Source: Hyphomonas sp. L-53-1-40 (GTDB lineage: Bacteria; Pseudomonadota; Alphaproteobacteria; Caulobacterales; Hyphomonadaceae). Taken from it: a DNA stretch of 64,000 bases. Both the position numbers and the translations under genes were made by a program. The notes beneath the pieces are model-generated. The model saw nothing but the letters and a program-made list of their open reading frames with translations. It was not told where the DNA came from and did not search any database. Below are positions 10,093 to 18,761 of the stretch, in pieces. The first letter of the stretch is position 1. Each line of letters begins with the position of its first letter. Location: positions 62,001 through 126,000 of the forward strand of contig NZ_AWFI01000016.1 of assembly GCF_000682775.1 (NCBI RefSeq). The letters are read 5' to 3'.

Positions 10093-11079
10093 ATGGCCGA
10101 CCGTAAGGACGACCTGATCAAGACCGGGCAACAGCCCCCACTCAGAAAAGCGCTTCCACCATTCGAAGGATTGCGGGCGTTCGACGCCATCGCCCGGCTC
10201 GGCGGCGTTCGAAAAGCGGCAAAATGGCTGGACCGGGACCACGCAGTTCTAAGCCGACACTTGCGGGCTCTTGAGGAATGGGTCGGAATAACCCTCGTGG
10301 AACGCGTTCCGACGGGCCTGATCCTGACCGAAGCTGGCAAGGATTATCATCGCTCAATTGCTCAAGCCCTTGATATGGTGGCGCACGCCACACTGGACCT
10401 GCTCAATCAAGGCATCCATCACCAGCTTCTGATATGGAGTACGCCCGGATTTGCACAGCAATGGCTGTCGCGCCGTTTGGCATCGCTTGAGCGCGCAAAC
10501 CAAGGTGTGGAAATCGAGCTCAAGCCGTCTGTCAGTGCGCCGGACTTTCTCTCCCACGAGGCCACGGCTGATATTCGCTACTGGGCCTCCTACGAAGACC
10601 TTGATGAGCTTCCGTCCCACCTGAGAAGCCAGGTGATCGCACAATCTCCGATCATCCCGGTAGCAAGTCCGGACTATCTCGAGAACGCCCCAGAAATCAA
10701 CACGCCCGAAGATCTGCTCAACCATCAATTGCTTCATGAAAACACAACCGAAACCTGGGAAATCTGGCTAAACTCTCTTGGCGTCGATTGTGCCGATGGG
10801 CTCAAAGGTCCTCGCCTGTGGCAGGGGAACTTGACGAGTGACGCGTCCCGCCACGGACGGGGCATTGCCCTGACCAACCCCTTGCTCGCCGAAAAGCACC
10901 TTGCAAGAGGCGACCTGGTCTGGATCGGCAAGGATAATCCGGCTTTTCCAGCAAGGCGGGGCGACTATGTGCTGATCGCCCGTCACGATCGCTGGAACGA
11001 ACCAAGCTTGCGAAAATTCCGTCAATGGCTGACCAACACGATCGCCAAGGACACGCCTCAGTTCAAGCCAGGCAGCTAG
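10093..11079 (+). CDS. LysR-family transcriptional regulator
   Basis: 328 residues from the chosen ATG; the frame is open up to a GTG at 9970 and also has an ATG at 10003. I chose 10093 because it has AGGGA upstream and gives a normal LysR length. The N-terminal winged helix-turn-helix reads LPPFEGLRAFDAIARLGGVR, then AAKWLDRDHAVLSRHLRALE, followed by the linker FVERVPTG-like ERVPTGLILTEAG. The effector-binding domain covers about residues 110-315. The opening PPFEGLRAFDAIARL resembles the GcvA/AmpR branch. The gene converges on the NylB-like hydrolase gene and both stop codons share the sequence CTAG. It probably controls that gene, the PepSY gene, or the amidohydrolase operon; the sequence does not say which. 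Confidence 0.88.
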   Translation: MADRKDDLIKTGQQPPLRKALPPFEGLRAFDAIARLGGVRKAAKWLDRDHAVLSRHLRALEEWVGITLVERVPTGLILTEAGKDYHRSIAQALDMVAHATLDLLNQGIHHQLLIWSTPGFAQQWLSRRLASLERANQGVEIELKPSVSAPDFLSHEATADIRYWASYEDLDELPSHLRSQVIAQSPIIPVASPDYLENAPEINTPEDLLNHQLLHENTTETWEIWLNSLGVDCADGLKGPRLWQGNLTSDASRHGRGIALTNPLLAEKHLARGDLVWIGKDNPAFPARRGDYVLIARHDRWNEPSLRKFRQWLTNTIAKDTPQFKPGS

Positions 11080-12224
11080 CTCAGCGCATCCACAGCGGCA
11101 TTGAAGAAATCATTATCCAGAATCGCTTCCGAGAATTTTGGCTTCGACCGGCAACTCAGGACGGTAAGCACAATTCCACGACTGGGATTGACGTAGATAT
11201 ATTGCCCGAAGATTCCCCGTGCGCTGAATGCGCCTTCCTTAAAATTACCGTCGCGGTCAGGCACGGGCCACCACATATACCCATAGTTCAATGGGTCGGA
11301 TCCCGCCATACGTGGCTCAGTAGCTTCCGTGAACCAACCTTCCGGTACGACCGATTCCCCGTCGATCACCCCGCCATTCAACGCGAAGAGTCCCAATCGG
11401 GCATAATCATGCAAATTCGCACAAATGCCACTGCCGGCAACCTCAAGCCCATCCGGCGACTCCAGCCACCATGCGGCGTCCGCCTGCATGCCAAGACGCG
11501 ACCACATGGTTTCGGAACAATAGTCAGACAGCCACTTCCCGGTTGCCGCTTTGACCAGCGCACCCACAACATGGGTCTCGCCCGTGCTATAGTTCCAGAC
11601 CGTTCCCGGCTCGGCAATGCGGGGCAAAGAGGCCATGAATTTCATGATTTCACCCGGTTTTTGCCCAACCTGGAGATCCAGCATGGTGCGGCGCTCAGAC
11701 TCCGCCACCGTGTGAGTATCGTCCCACTTCACACCTGACGTCATCTGCAGCAAATGCTTGATGGAGACCCCATCGTAGCCACTACCGGACAATTCAGGCA
11801 GGTACTTCACGAGTTGGTCATCAACGCTGTTGATGAAGCCATCCTTGATCGCCGCACCAACCAGCGTTGTTGATACCGACTTGGCCATGGACATCGACAT
11901 CCATCGCGTATCCGGCCCGATGCCCTGATCATAGTATTCGTGAACGATATGCCCATCTTTGATCGCCAACAGTCCGACGAGGCGGTTCTGGGATACGTAG
12001 TCGAACAGATCGTAGGATTTACCATTCGCCTGAATAGGCATATCGCTCAGCGGCGTCGCCGCATATGGCAAGGCAGACACCGTGTCACCAGCCTTGATGG
12101 TGCGAGTGGGGAAAATCTCGTGTGTATGGCTGAACGTATGCATCTGAACATCTGGCATCAATTTGCCAGCATAAGCCGTCACGATGTCACCGAACTGCGG
12201 TTCGCGCTGAGAGAATGCTGTCAC
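11076..12224 (-). CDS. Serine hydrolase of the beta-lactamase class C / NylB-like family
   Basis: 382 residues, GTG start with a good AGGAG eight bases upstream. The SxxK motif is at Ser112-Met-Ala-Lys115 within RWMSMSMAKSV. Tyr212 in the conserved WNYSTGE lies where the second catalytic element (YxN/YCS in NylB) is expected. No signal peptide is seen, so the protein is probably cytoplasmic, unlike true AmpC enzymes. The arrangement around the motif (VHEYY, then SMAKS, LVGAAIKDG, YLPEL) resembles 6-aminohexanoate-dimer hydrolase and EstB-type esterases. It likely hydrolyses an ester or linear amide. Context with a class III aminotransferase and a semialdehyde dehydrogenase 1 kb away favours an amide of an omega-amino acid, but a generic esterase is equally possible. 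Confidence 0.85.
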   Translation of the reverse strand: MTAFSQREPQFGDIVTAYAGKLMPDVQMHTFSHTHEIFPTRTIKAGDTVSALPYAATPLSDMPIQANGKSYDLFDYVSQNRLVGLLAIKDGHIVHEYYDQGIGPDTRWMSMSMAKSVSTTLVGAAIKDGFINSVDDQLVKYLPELSGSGYDGVSIKHLLQMTSGVKWDDTHTVAESERRTMLDLQVGQKPGEIMKFMASLPRIAEPGTVWNYSTGETHVVGALVKAATGKWLSDYCSETMWSRLGMQADAAWWLESPDGLEVAGSGICANLHDYARLGLFALNGGVIDGESVVPEGWFTEATEPRMAGSDPLNYGYMWWPVPDRDGNFKEGAFSARGIFGQYIYVNPSRGIVLTVLSCRSKPKFSEAILDNDFFNAAVDALS

Positions 12225-12424
12225 GAATAGTCTCCTAGGTTAGCGCAGCGACAATCAGGAGGTGGCGCGCGCTTTGTGGTGACAATACATTTCGATACCG
12301 GCAGACTCAGGTGCCAAGCAAAGGTATTCTGGTGCCCCTGCTGCACCGGCTGTTATACATTTCGCGCCTCACATTTCCGTCTGTCGACGCGAAGACTAAC
12401 CCCAGAAAATACAAGGGATATAGT

Positions 12425-13069
12425 ATGACCGATGCAAATGAGACGTGGCACATGTATGTGCCGAAACCTTATCGGGCGTCTGACCCGCTCTCGATCATAG
12501 CCGCCTACCCCTTTGGCCAGATAATCACCAGCTGCGGCGACCTGCCCTATGCGACCTCGGTCCCCATGTACGTGGTGACAACATCAACTGGTCACACTGA
12601 GCTGGTCGGGCACATGGCACGGAACAATCCACACGCCACCACCCTGGCCGCCGGCCAAAAAGCGCTTGCGACCTTTCATGGCCCGAACGCATATATCTCG
12701 GCAAGCTGGTACAAGGACCAGCCAACAGTTCCGACCTGGAACTACATTGCTGCGCAAGTACGAGGGACGCTTCATCCGATTGATGATGCCGAGGCTCAAC
12801 TGGAGATCATGCGGATCACGATTGCCCAAAGCGAAGCGGCGTCCCAATCCGCGTGGCGTATGGAGCACGCACCCAATGGCAAAGTCGACAGCCTGGTTCC
12901 CCGTATCCGCTCCTTCCGGATCACCATTTCGAACATCGATGCGGTGACAAAGTTGAGTCAGACCCATCCGCTTGCGGATCAGAAGCGGGTTGTCGACGCC
13001 CTCGAAACTCACAGCAACGTTCAGGATCAGGAAATCGCGCGGCGCATGCGCAGTCTTTGGCCAAAATAG
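12425..13069 (+). CDS. PaiB-family FMN-binding protein
   Basis: 214 residues from ATG 12425, the usual length of PaiB proteins; the longer open frame from 12311 adds unrelated residues. The opening WHMYVPKPYRASDPLSII, then IAAYPFGQIITS, matches the PaiB pattern (MYxPxxFR then PFAxL). The later stretch GQKALATFHGPNAYISASWY matches the FMN-binding split-barrel core. Bacillus PaiB is linked to polyamine-induced control, and the family is also called FMN-binding negative regulators, although DNA binding is not obvious from sequence. It heads a same-strand group with an aminotransferase resembling putrescine aminotransferases, which fits a polyamine or amine theme. Confidence 0.85.
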   Translation: MTDANETWHMYVPKPYRASDPLSIIAAYPFGQIITSCGDLPYATSVPMYVVTTSTGHTELVGHMARNNPHATTLAAGQKALATFHGPNAYISASWYKDQPTVPTWNYIAAQVRGTLHPIDDAEAQLEIMRITIAQSEAASQSAWRMEHAPNGKVDSLVPRIRSFRITISNIDAVTKLSQTHPLADQKRVVDALETHSNVQDQEIARRMRSLWPK

Positions 13070-13190
13070 GCACATCGCATTGGTCATGCACCATCGGTGC
13101 TGAAACCGCACCACTCCAATCGGTTTAGTCATCTTCTCCCTTCCGCCGCCTGAGCCCAACATGGGTTCAAACAATTGAAAGGGACGCACA

Positions 13191-14564
13191 ATGGCGATCG
13201 CGCATCGGAATACAGCCCAGTGGCAGGCCATGGACGCCTCTCACCACATACACCCGTTCTGCGATCCAAAGACACTCGCAGAACGTGGCGTACGCGTCAT
13301 AACGAGCGCAGACGGCTGTTATGTTTATGACAGCGACAATAACAAGATCCTAGATGGGATGGCTGGCCTTTGGTGTGTGAATGTCGGGTATGGTCGCCAG
13401 GAACTGGTTGATGTTGCGACCGCGCAGATGGAACAATTGCCATTCTACAACTCGTTCTTTCAAAGCTCGACGCCCAGCCAGATCGAACTTGCGCAAAAAC
13501 TGTCAGAGATCGCACCGGGGAACCTCAACCATTTCTTTTTCGCCAATTCCGGATCCGAGGCGAATGACACCGTAATCCGCCTGGCACGCCACTACTGGCA
13601 TGTCCGGGGCAAGCCGAAGAAGCACAAATTCATTGGGCGTCATCTCGGATATCATGGCAGCACGCTTGCCGCGACCAGCCTCGGCGGCATGAAGCACATG
13701 CATGATATGGGATCATCCATGCTTCCTGGCTTCGAGCATATCATGGAGCCCCACTGGTACGCTCACGGAGGGAATATGAGCCCCGAGGAGTTCGGTCTCC
13801 GGGCAGCGCATGCATTGGAAGAAAAAATTCTCGAAGTTGGAGCAGACAATATAGCCGCATTCATCGGCGAACCAATTCAGGGCGCTGGTGGCGTCATTGA
13901 TCCACCTCCCAATTACTGGCCCGAGATTCAGAAGATCTGCCGCAAGCATGATATCCTTCTGGTATCAGACGAAGTCATCTGTGGTTTTGGACGTCTGGGG
14001 GAGTGGTTTGGATGCCAGCACTATGGTGTCCAGCCTGACATCATGCCGATGGCCAAAGGCATGTCATCCGGCTATCTGCCGATTTCTGCGGTGGCTTTCA
14101 GCGATGAGATATTTGAGACCATCAATGAAGGTGGTCCCATCTCTCATGGCTACACCTATTCCGGGCACCCCGTCGCTTGCGCGGTTGCGCATGCCAATAT
14201 CAACATTATCGAACGCGAAGGCTTGGTGGATCGCGTAAAGAATGATGTCGGCCCCTATCTGCACGCACGGCTCCAGCAGCTGTTCAATGAACATGCAATC
14301 ATTGGTGAAGTACGCGGAGCTGGCCTGATTGCCGGTCTTCAGCTCATCAAGTCACGGGAAGCACGCGAACACTTCACGGCTGAAGACAATGCGGCGAATA
14401 TCTGTCGTGACATATGCCTCGATAACGGCCTGATTATGCGTGCCGTCGGACAGGCAATGGTGATCTGCCCTCCGCTTACCATCACGCATGCTGAAATAGA
14501 CGAACTGATCGACATCGCGTCTGCCGGCCTTTCGGAAACGGCTGCCCGCTTGGGAGTCGCATGA
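13191..14564 (+). CDS. Class III PLP aminotransferase, putrescine/omega-amino acid:pyruvate type
   Basis: 457 residues, ATG with AAGGGA nine bases before it. The PLP-binding Lys is residue 289 in MAKGMSSGYLPIS, and SDEVICGFGRLG carries the Asp that contacts the pyridine nitrogen. The N-terminal AGLWCVNVGYGR, QLPFYNSFFQ and NHFFFANSGSEANDT closely follow SpuC-like putrescine:pyruvate aminotransferases, and class III omega-transaminases in general. The enzyme would move an amino group from a primary amine or omega-amino acid to pyruvate, giving an aldehyde and L-alanine. The aldehyde dehydrogenase begins two bases after its stop, and alanine dehydrogenase lies downstream, which closes the pyruvate cycle. 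The exact amine is unknown. Confidence 0.93.
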   Translation: MAIAHRNTAQWQAMDASHHIHPFCDPKTLAERGVRVITSADGCYVYDSDNNKILDGMAGLWCVNVGYGRQELVDVATAQMEQLPFYNSFFQSSTPSQIELAQKLSEIAPGNLNHFFFANSGSEANDTVIRLARHYWHVRGKPKKHKFIGRHLGYHGSTLAATSLGGMKHMHDMGSSMLPGFEHIMEPHWYAHGGNMSPEEFGLRAAHALEEKILEVGADNIAAFIGEPIQGAGGVIDPPPNYWPEIQKICRKHDILLVSDEVICGFGRLGEWFGCQHYGVQPDIMPMAKGMSSGYLPISAVAFSDEIFETINEGGPISHGYTYSGHPVACAVAHANINIIEREGLVDRVKNDVGPYLHARLQQLFNEHAIIGEVRGAGLIAGLQLIKSREAREHFTAEDNAANICRDICLDNGLIMRAVGQAMVICPPLTITHAEIDELIDIASAGLSETAARLGVA

Positions 14565-14565
14565 C

Positions 14566-16038
14566 ATGTCCGTCATGCAAGTCTCGACTGCGGACTCCGT
14601 AGCGACGTCGAATGCTCTGCTGCACCGGTTGAAGGAGCGCATAGCCGCATCGTCTGTGGCAAAATCATTTACCGTGACCAATCCCGCAGACGGATCCATT
14701 GTGGCAAAAGTGCCGGATCTGGGCGCGCCGGAAACTGAAATGGCGATTGCGCTGGCAAATGATGCACAGGTTGCATGGGCCGGGCTGACGGCGGGAGAAC
14801 GCGGAGCGATACTGCGGCGGTGGCATGACCTTATTCTCGCATCAGAAAAAGAACTTGGCGAAATACTGACACTCGAACAGGGCAAGCCTTTGGCAGAAGC
14901 CCGCCGGGAAGTGACGTTCAATGCCAGCTATATTGAATGGTTCGCTGAAGAAGCCAAACGCGCTTACGGTGATGTAATACCGACCAGCGCGTCCTCTCGA
15001 CGACAGCTCGTCATCAAGCAACCCGTGGGGATCGTCGGCGCCATTACGCCCTGGAACTTTCCGAGCGGCATGATAACCCGCAAAGCTGCGCCTGCACTGG
15101 CCGCCGGGTGCGTGATCATCCTGAAGCCATCCGATGAAACGCCCTTGTCGGCGCTGGCACTGGAATGCCTGGCAGAGGATGCCGGTTTCCCAGCCGGCGT
15201 GTTCCAGGTCATCACATCGAAAGATCCAGCGCCTGTTGCCCAGGCACTGACCAGCCATCCACTCGTTCGCAAAATCTCCTTCACCGGATCTACGCGCGTT
15301 GGAAAACTGCTGATGCAGCAGAGCGCGGACAGCGTAAAACGTATGTCACTCGAACTGGGTGGGAACGCACCCCTTATCGTGTTCGATGATGCAGATATCG
15401 ATGCAGCCGTGGCAGGCGCACTGGTCGCGAAGTTTCGCAATGCTGGACAAACATGCATCTGCGCCAATCGCATTTTACTACACACGTCCATCAAGGACGC
15501 ATTCCTTGATAAATTCGTGGCAGCGGCAGAGGCCATGAATGTTGGGGACGGACTCGATCCATCTTCTGACATGGGGCCAATGATCAACACCGCCGCTAAG
15601 GACAAGGTTCAGGCCCTGATAGCAGACGCTGTCGAAAAGGGCGCGACAGTGTCCACGTCTCGTCACTCCTCAGACGTCGGAAATTTCATGCCGCCTACCA
15701 TCCTGCGCGATGTCACAACGGATATGGACATCGCGCACACTGAGATTTTTGGCCCAGTTGCGCCGGTTCTCGTTTTCGAAAACGACGAAGACGCCATCGC
15801 ATTGGCCAATGATACGCCTTATGGGCTCGCCGCATATTTCTGGACCCGAAACCTTTCGCGCGCCTGGCGTGTCGCTGAGCAATTGGAAGTCGGCATGGTT
15901 GGATTGAACGATATTGCGATCTCAGGAGAGGCAACACCTTTCGGAGGCGTCAAGGAATCCGGCATCGGGCGCGAGGGGTCTCGCTACGGCCTCGATGACT
16001 ATCTGAATGTGAAGTATATCGCGATGGGGGGAATCTGA
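14566..16038 (+). CDS. gabD: NAD(P)-dependent succinate-semialdehyde dehydrogenase family enzyme
   Basis: 490 residues, typical of GabD. Catalytic Cys297 is in GQTCICANR and the general base Glu263 is in LELGGNAP. The Rossmann region has TPWNFPSGMITRKAAPALAAG and the nucleotide loop SFTGSTRVGK. GQTCICANR and the C-terminal FGGVKESGIGREGSRYG are the usual GabD signatures. It oxidises the semialdehyde made by the preceding aminotransferase to an acid, for example succinate semialdehyde to succinate. Related enzymes act on glutarate or adipate semialdehydes, so the chain length is open. The start follows the aminotransferase stop by one base, and the porin ATG overlaps its stop codon. Confidence 0.92.
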   Translation: MSVMQVSTADSVATSNALLHRLKERIAASSVAKSFTVTNPADGSIVAKVPDLGAPETEMAIALANDAQVAWAGLTAGERGAILRRWHDLILASEKELGEILTLEQGKPLAEARREVTFNASYIEWFAEEAKRAYGDVIPTSASSRRQLVIKQPVGIVGAITPWNFPSGMITRKAAPALAAGCVIILKPSDETPLSALALECLAEDAGFPAGVFQVITSKDPAPVAQALTSHPLVRKISFTGSTRVGKLLMQQSADSVKRMSLELGGNAPLIVFDDADIDAAVAGALVAKFRNAGQTCICANRILLHTSIKDAFLDKFVAAAEAMNVGDGLDPSSDMGPMINTAAKDKVQALIADAVEKGATVSTSRHSSDVGNFMPPTILRDVTTDMDIAHTEIFGPVAPVLVFENDEDAIALANDTPYGLAAYFWTRNLSRAWRVAEQLEVGMVGLNDIAISGEATPFGGVKESGIGREGSRYGLDDYLNVKYIAMGGI

Positions 16039-17357
16039 TGTTCTACCCGAATACGGTTTCGACAAAATTTCACCTCCTGAAAGCCAGCGCTATCATAGCT
16101 ATCGCTTCTGCGACGGTGCCAATGGCCGCACTGGCCCAGGACGCCGCAACGGATAATCCAGCAGCTCTCATCGCCGAGCTGCAGGAAAAACTACGCATAC
16201 AGGACGAACGACTGGCGCGCCTTGAGCGGATGCTGAAAGACGCGACAAATGTGCCAGCCAAGCTTGAAACAAGCGACCGGGACACGTCCCGCGTTGTCGT
16301 GGCAGAAGCCACGGTCGCAGATACGCGTCCTGCGGCCCAGACTGGGAATCTCAACATAAGTGGCGATATCCGCCTCAGATATGAGCATAACTCGTCTGAT
16401 GGCGACGAACGCGATGATGCGCGCGGCGTCGTGCGTGGGCGTATCGCGGCCACATATGCCGCGTCACCTACTCTCGAACTTGGTGCCAGGCTCGTCACTG
16501 GAGATCCTGACGATCCAAATTCAGCCGACGTTTCGCTCTCCAACTTCAATGACGATCTTCAGGTAAGCCTGGACCAACTTTACGGCATCAAGACGTTCGG
16601 CAAATTGTCCGTTCTGGGTGGAAAATTTGCGAACCCATTCCGGCGCTCGGATCTCGTCTGGGATGGCGATGTGAACCCGCAAGGCCTGGCAGCCAGCTAC
16701 GCGGCTCTCGACAATGGTTCGACTCGTATCGGGGGTAGCGCGCTGTTTTTCCCGATTGAGCGTTCGACCGCCGCCCAAGACAGCACAGCATCAGGATTTC
16801 AGCTCACCCTCGATCAAAAAGCCAGCGAAGCGTGGGAGTTCGGATTTGCAGCCGGATATTACGACTATGAAATCGAGGCGGTTGGCACAGCAAACTCCGG
16901 TGATACACGCACCAACTTGCTTGATGGTTCAGGCGCTTATCTGTCCGATTTTGATCTTCTCAATATCATGACGGAAGCGTCCTTTTCCGGCTTTGGAGAT
17001 CGCTGGCCACTGGATATCAAGGCTGAATATGTTCGCAATCTCGGTGCGGACGATTATGATACAGGCTATTCAGTCTCCGCATCGCTTGGACAGGCGAGCG
17101 CGCCAGGAACCTATAGTTTCGGATATGGCTATCATGTCGCAGAAGCCGACTCGGTACTCGCGGCCTTTGCGCAAGATAACATACCATATGCCAGCAACTA
17201 TCTTCAGCATGCATACTCGTTCTCCTACGCACTCAGCGAGCACCTCCAGATGAATACGAGCCTGTATGCATACCGGCTCAAGGATGAAATCCTCATCCCG
17301 TTTGCCACCGACGACTGGCAACAGCGACTTCGTATAAATCTGGTCGCGAACTTCTAG
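16038..17357 (+). CDS. Putative outer-membrane porin with N-terminal coiled coil
   Basis: 439 residues. The signal peptide ends after residue 33 (MAALAQ). Residues about 42-65 form a short heptad-like coiled coil (LIAELQEKLRIQDERLARLE), as in DcaP-type and Porin_5 trimeric porins. A barrel follows, beginning LNISGDIRLRYEHNSSDGDE, with alternating strands and a C-terminal RINLVANF ending in Phe. The ATG overlaps the dehydrogenase stop codon, so it is translated with the amine-catabolic genes and probably admits their substrate through the outer membrane. The specificity is unknown. Confidence 0.85.
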   Translation: MFYPNTVSTKFHLLKASAIIAIASATVPMAALAQDAATDNPAALIAELQEKLRIQDERLARLERMLKDATNVPAKLETSDRDTSRVVVAEATVADTRPAAQTGNLNISGDIRLRYEHNSSDGDERDDARGVVRGRIAATYAASPTLELGARLVTGDPDDPNSADVSLSNFNDDLQVSLDQLYGIKTFGKLSVLGGKFANPFRRSDLVWDGDVNPQGLAASYAALDNGSTRIGGSALFFPIERSTAAQDSTASGFQLTLDQKASEAWEFGFAAGYYDYEIEAVGTANSGDTRTNLLDGSGAYLSDFDLLNIMTEASFSGFGDRWPLDIKAEYVRNLGADDYDTGYSVSASLGQASAPGTYSFGYGYHVAEADSVLAAFAQDNIPYASNYLQHAYSFSYALSEHLQMNTSLYAYRLKDEILIPFATDDWQQRLRINLVANF

Positions 17358-17401
17358 ACCCCTCTCCAAATATCGGACCCACACTTCAAAGGATTGTTGA
17401 C

Positions 17402-18493
17402 TTGCGTATTGGCACCCCAAAAGAACTCAAGAACCGTGAATACCGCGTGGGCCTGACGCCACAAGGCGCCCAGGAACTCGTACGGTCGGGTCACTCCGTA
17501 TTCGTCGAAACCGGCGCGGGCGAAATGGTCGGATTTTCTGACGAATTGTATGAATCTGCAGGCTGCACAATTTCTACGAACGCGGACGAATTGTTCGACT
17601 CTTCCGATATGATCATCAAGGTGAAAGAACCTCAACCAGTTGAGATCGCGCGCCTGCAACCACGACACACGCTGTTCACCTATCTTCATCTGGCACCAGA
17701 CCCTGAACAGACCCGCGGACTTTTGAAGTCGGGCGCTACCTGCATTGCCTATGAAACAGTAACCGACCGGTTTGGACGCCTGCCTTTGCTTACCCCAATG
17801 AGTGAAGTGGCCGGACGCTTGTCAGTTCAGGCTGGCGCCAAGTATCTTGAAATAGCTCAAGGTGGCTCGGGAACACTATTGGGTGGCGTTACCGGCGTCG
17901 CTCCAGGCAAGGTACTCATCATCGGAGGTGGCGTCGCAGGACGGAATGCGGCGGAAATGGCCGTCGGGCTGGGAGCAAATGTCACCATCCTCGATCGCTC
18001 ACTTGATCGTCTTCGGGAACTGGACGCATTCTTCGCGGGTCGCGCCCGCTGTCTTTACTCCACGTCGGCTGCGATCGAAGCTTCACTTCTGACCGCTGAT
18101 TTGGTGGTCGGGGCTGTCCTGCTTCCCGGGTCGGCTGCGCCAAAGGTCGTTTCAGCCGATCAAATCTCGATGATGAAGCCCGGATCAGTGGTTGTGGATA
18201 TCGCCATTGATCAAGGCGGCTGTTTCGAAACCAGCCGTCCGACCACACATGACGAACCCGTCTACAATGTTGACGGTGTCTGCCACTATTGCGTTACCAA
18301 TATGCCAGCAGCAGTTGCCCGAACATCCACAATCGCCCTGTCAAACGCCACCCTGCCCTATGCGATGGCGCTGGCCGATTTGGGCACCGAACAAGCCGTG
18401 AAGACCGATCCACATCTGCATGCCGGCATCAATGTAGCCCATGGTGACATTGTCCATCCCGAAATTGTCGCGGCGATGGCTGGCCTCATATGA
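17402..18493 (+). CDS. ald: Alanine dehydrogenase
   Basis: 363 residues, TTG start; the protein begins [19 protein letters not shown], the family signature. Catalytic Lys75 (VKVKEP-like IIKVKEP) and His96 (FTYLHLAP) are at exactly the standard positions, and Arg15 is present. The Rossmann fold is at [21 protein letters not shown]. It interconverts L-alanine and pyruvate plus ammonia with NAD. As the last gene of the amine cluster it would recycle alanine formed by the pyruvate-dependent aminotransferase. There is a 44-base gap from the porin gene, so co-transcription is likely but not proven. Confidence 0.95.
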   Translation: MRIGTPKELKNREYRVGLTPQGAQELVRSGHSVFVETGAGEMVGFSDELYESAGCTISTNADELFDSSDMIIKVKEPQPVEIARLQPRHTLFTYLHLAPDPEQTRGLLKSGATCIAYETVTDRFGRLPLLTPMSEVAGRLSVQAGAKYLEIAQGGSGTLLGGVTGVAPGKVLIIGGGVAGRNAAEMAVGLGANVTILDRSLDRLRELDAFFAGRARCLYSTSAAIEASLLTADLVVGAVLLPGSAAPKVVSADQISMMKPGSVVVDIAIDQGGCFETSRPTTHDEPVYNVDGVCHYCVTNMPAAVARTSTIALSNATLPYAMALADLGTEQAVKTDPHLHAGINVAHGDIVHPEIVAAMAGLI

Positions 18494-18563
18494 CGTCAAG
18501 CCGGATATCTTGAGATTTACGGCACTTATGGCGACCATCGTCGCGGAACTTGCCCCCCATACG

Positions 18564-18588
18564 AACCCGGCCTGAACAAGGCCGGGTT
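18564..18588 (+). terminator. Hairpin after ald, probable terminator
   Basis: AACCCGGCC at 18564-18572 pairs perfectly with GGCCGGGTT at 18580-18588 around a seven-base loop. It is 70 bases downstream of the ald stop. The T run after it is short (TTTGG), so termination strength is uncertain. Confidence 0.6.
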
Positions 18589-18761
18589 TGGCAAATTATA
18601 GAGCAAGACTTGAGCGCTGCGAAAGATGGCGCGAATGACATCCCATTCCGCTCTTCGCAACATTTGGTTAACCTTGATCTCCAAGATGCAAGGCAGCGGT
18701 ATCGCTTCGGCTTACCACCTCTTTTTCTGGAACTGTCTTAATTACGAAGGCCCAAGTGTTC

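Noticed and set aside
17402-18493. Transhydrogenase alpha subunit (PntA) instead of alanine dehydrogenase
   Set aside because: Length, Arg15, Lys75 and His96 match alanine dehydrogenase, and no pntB follows.
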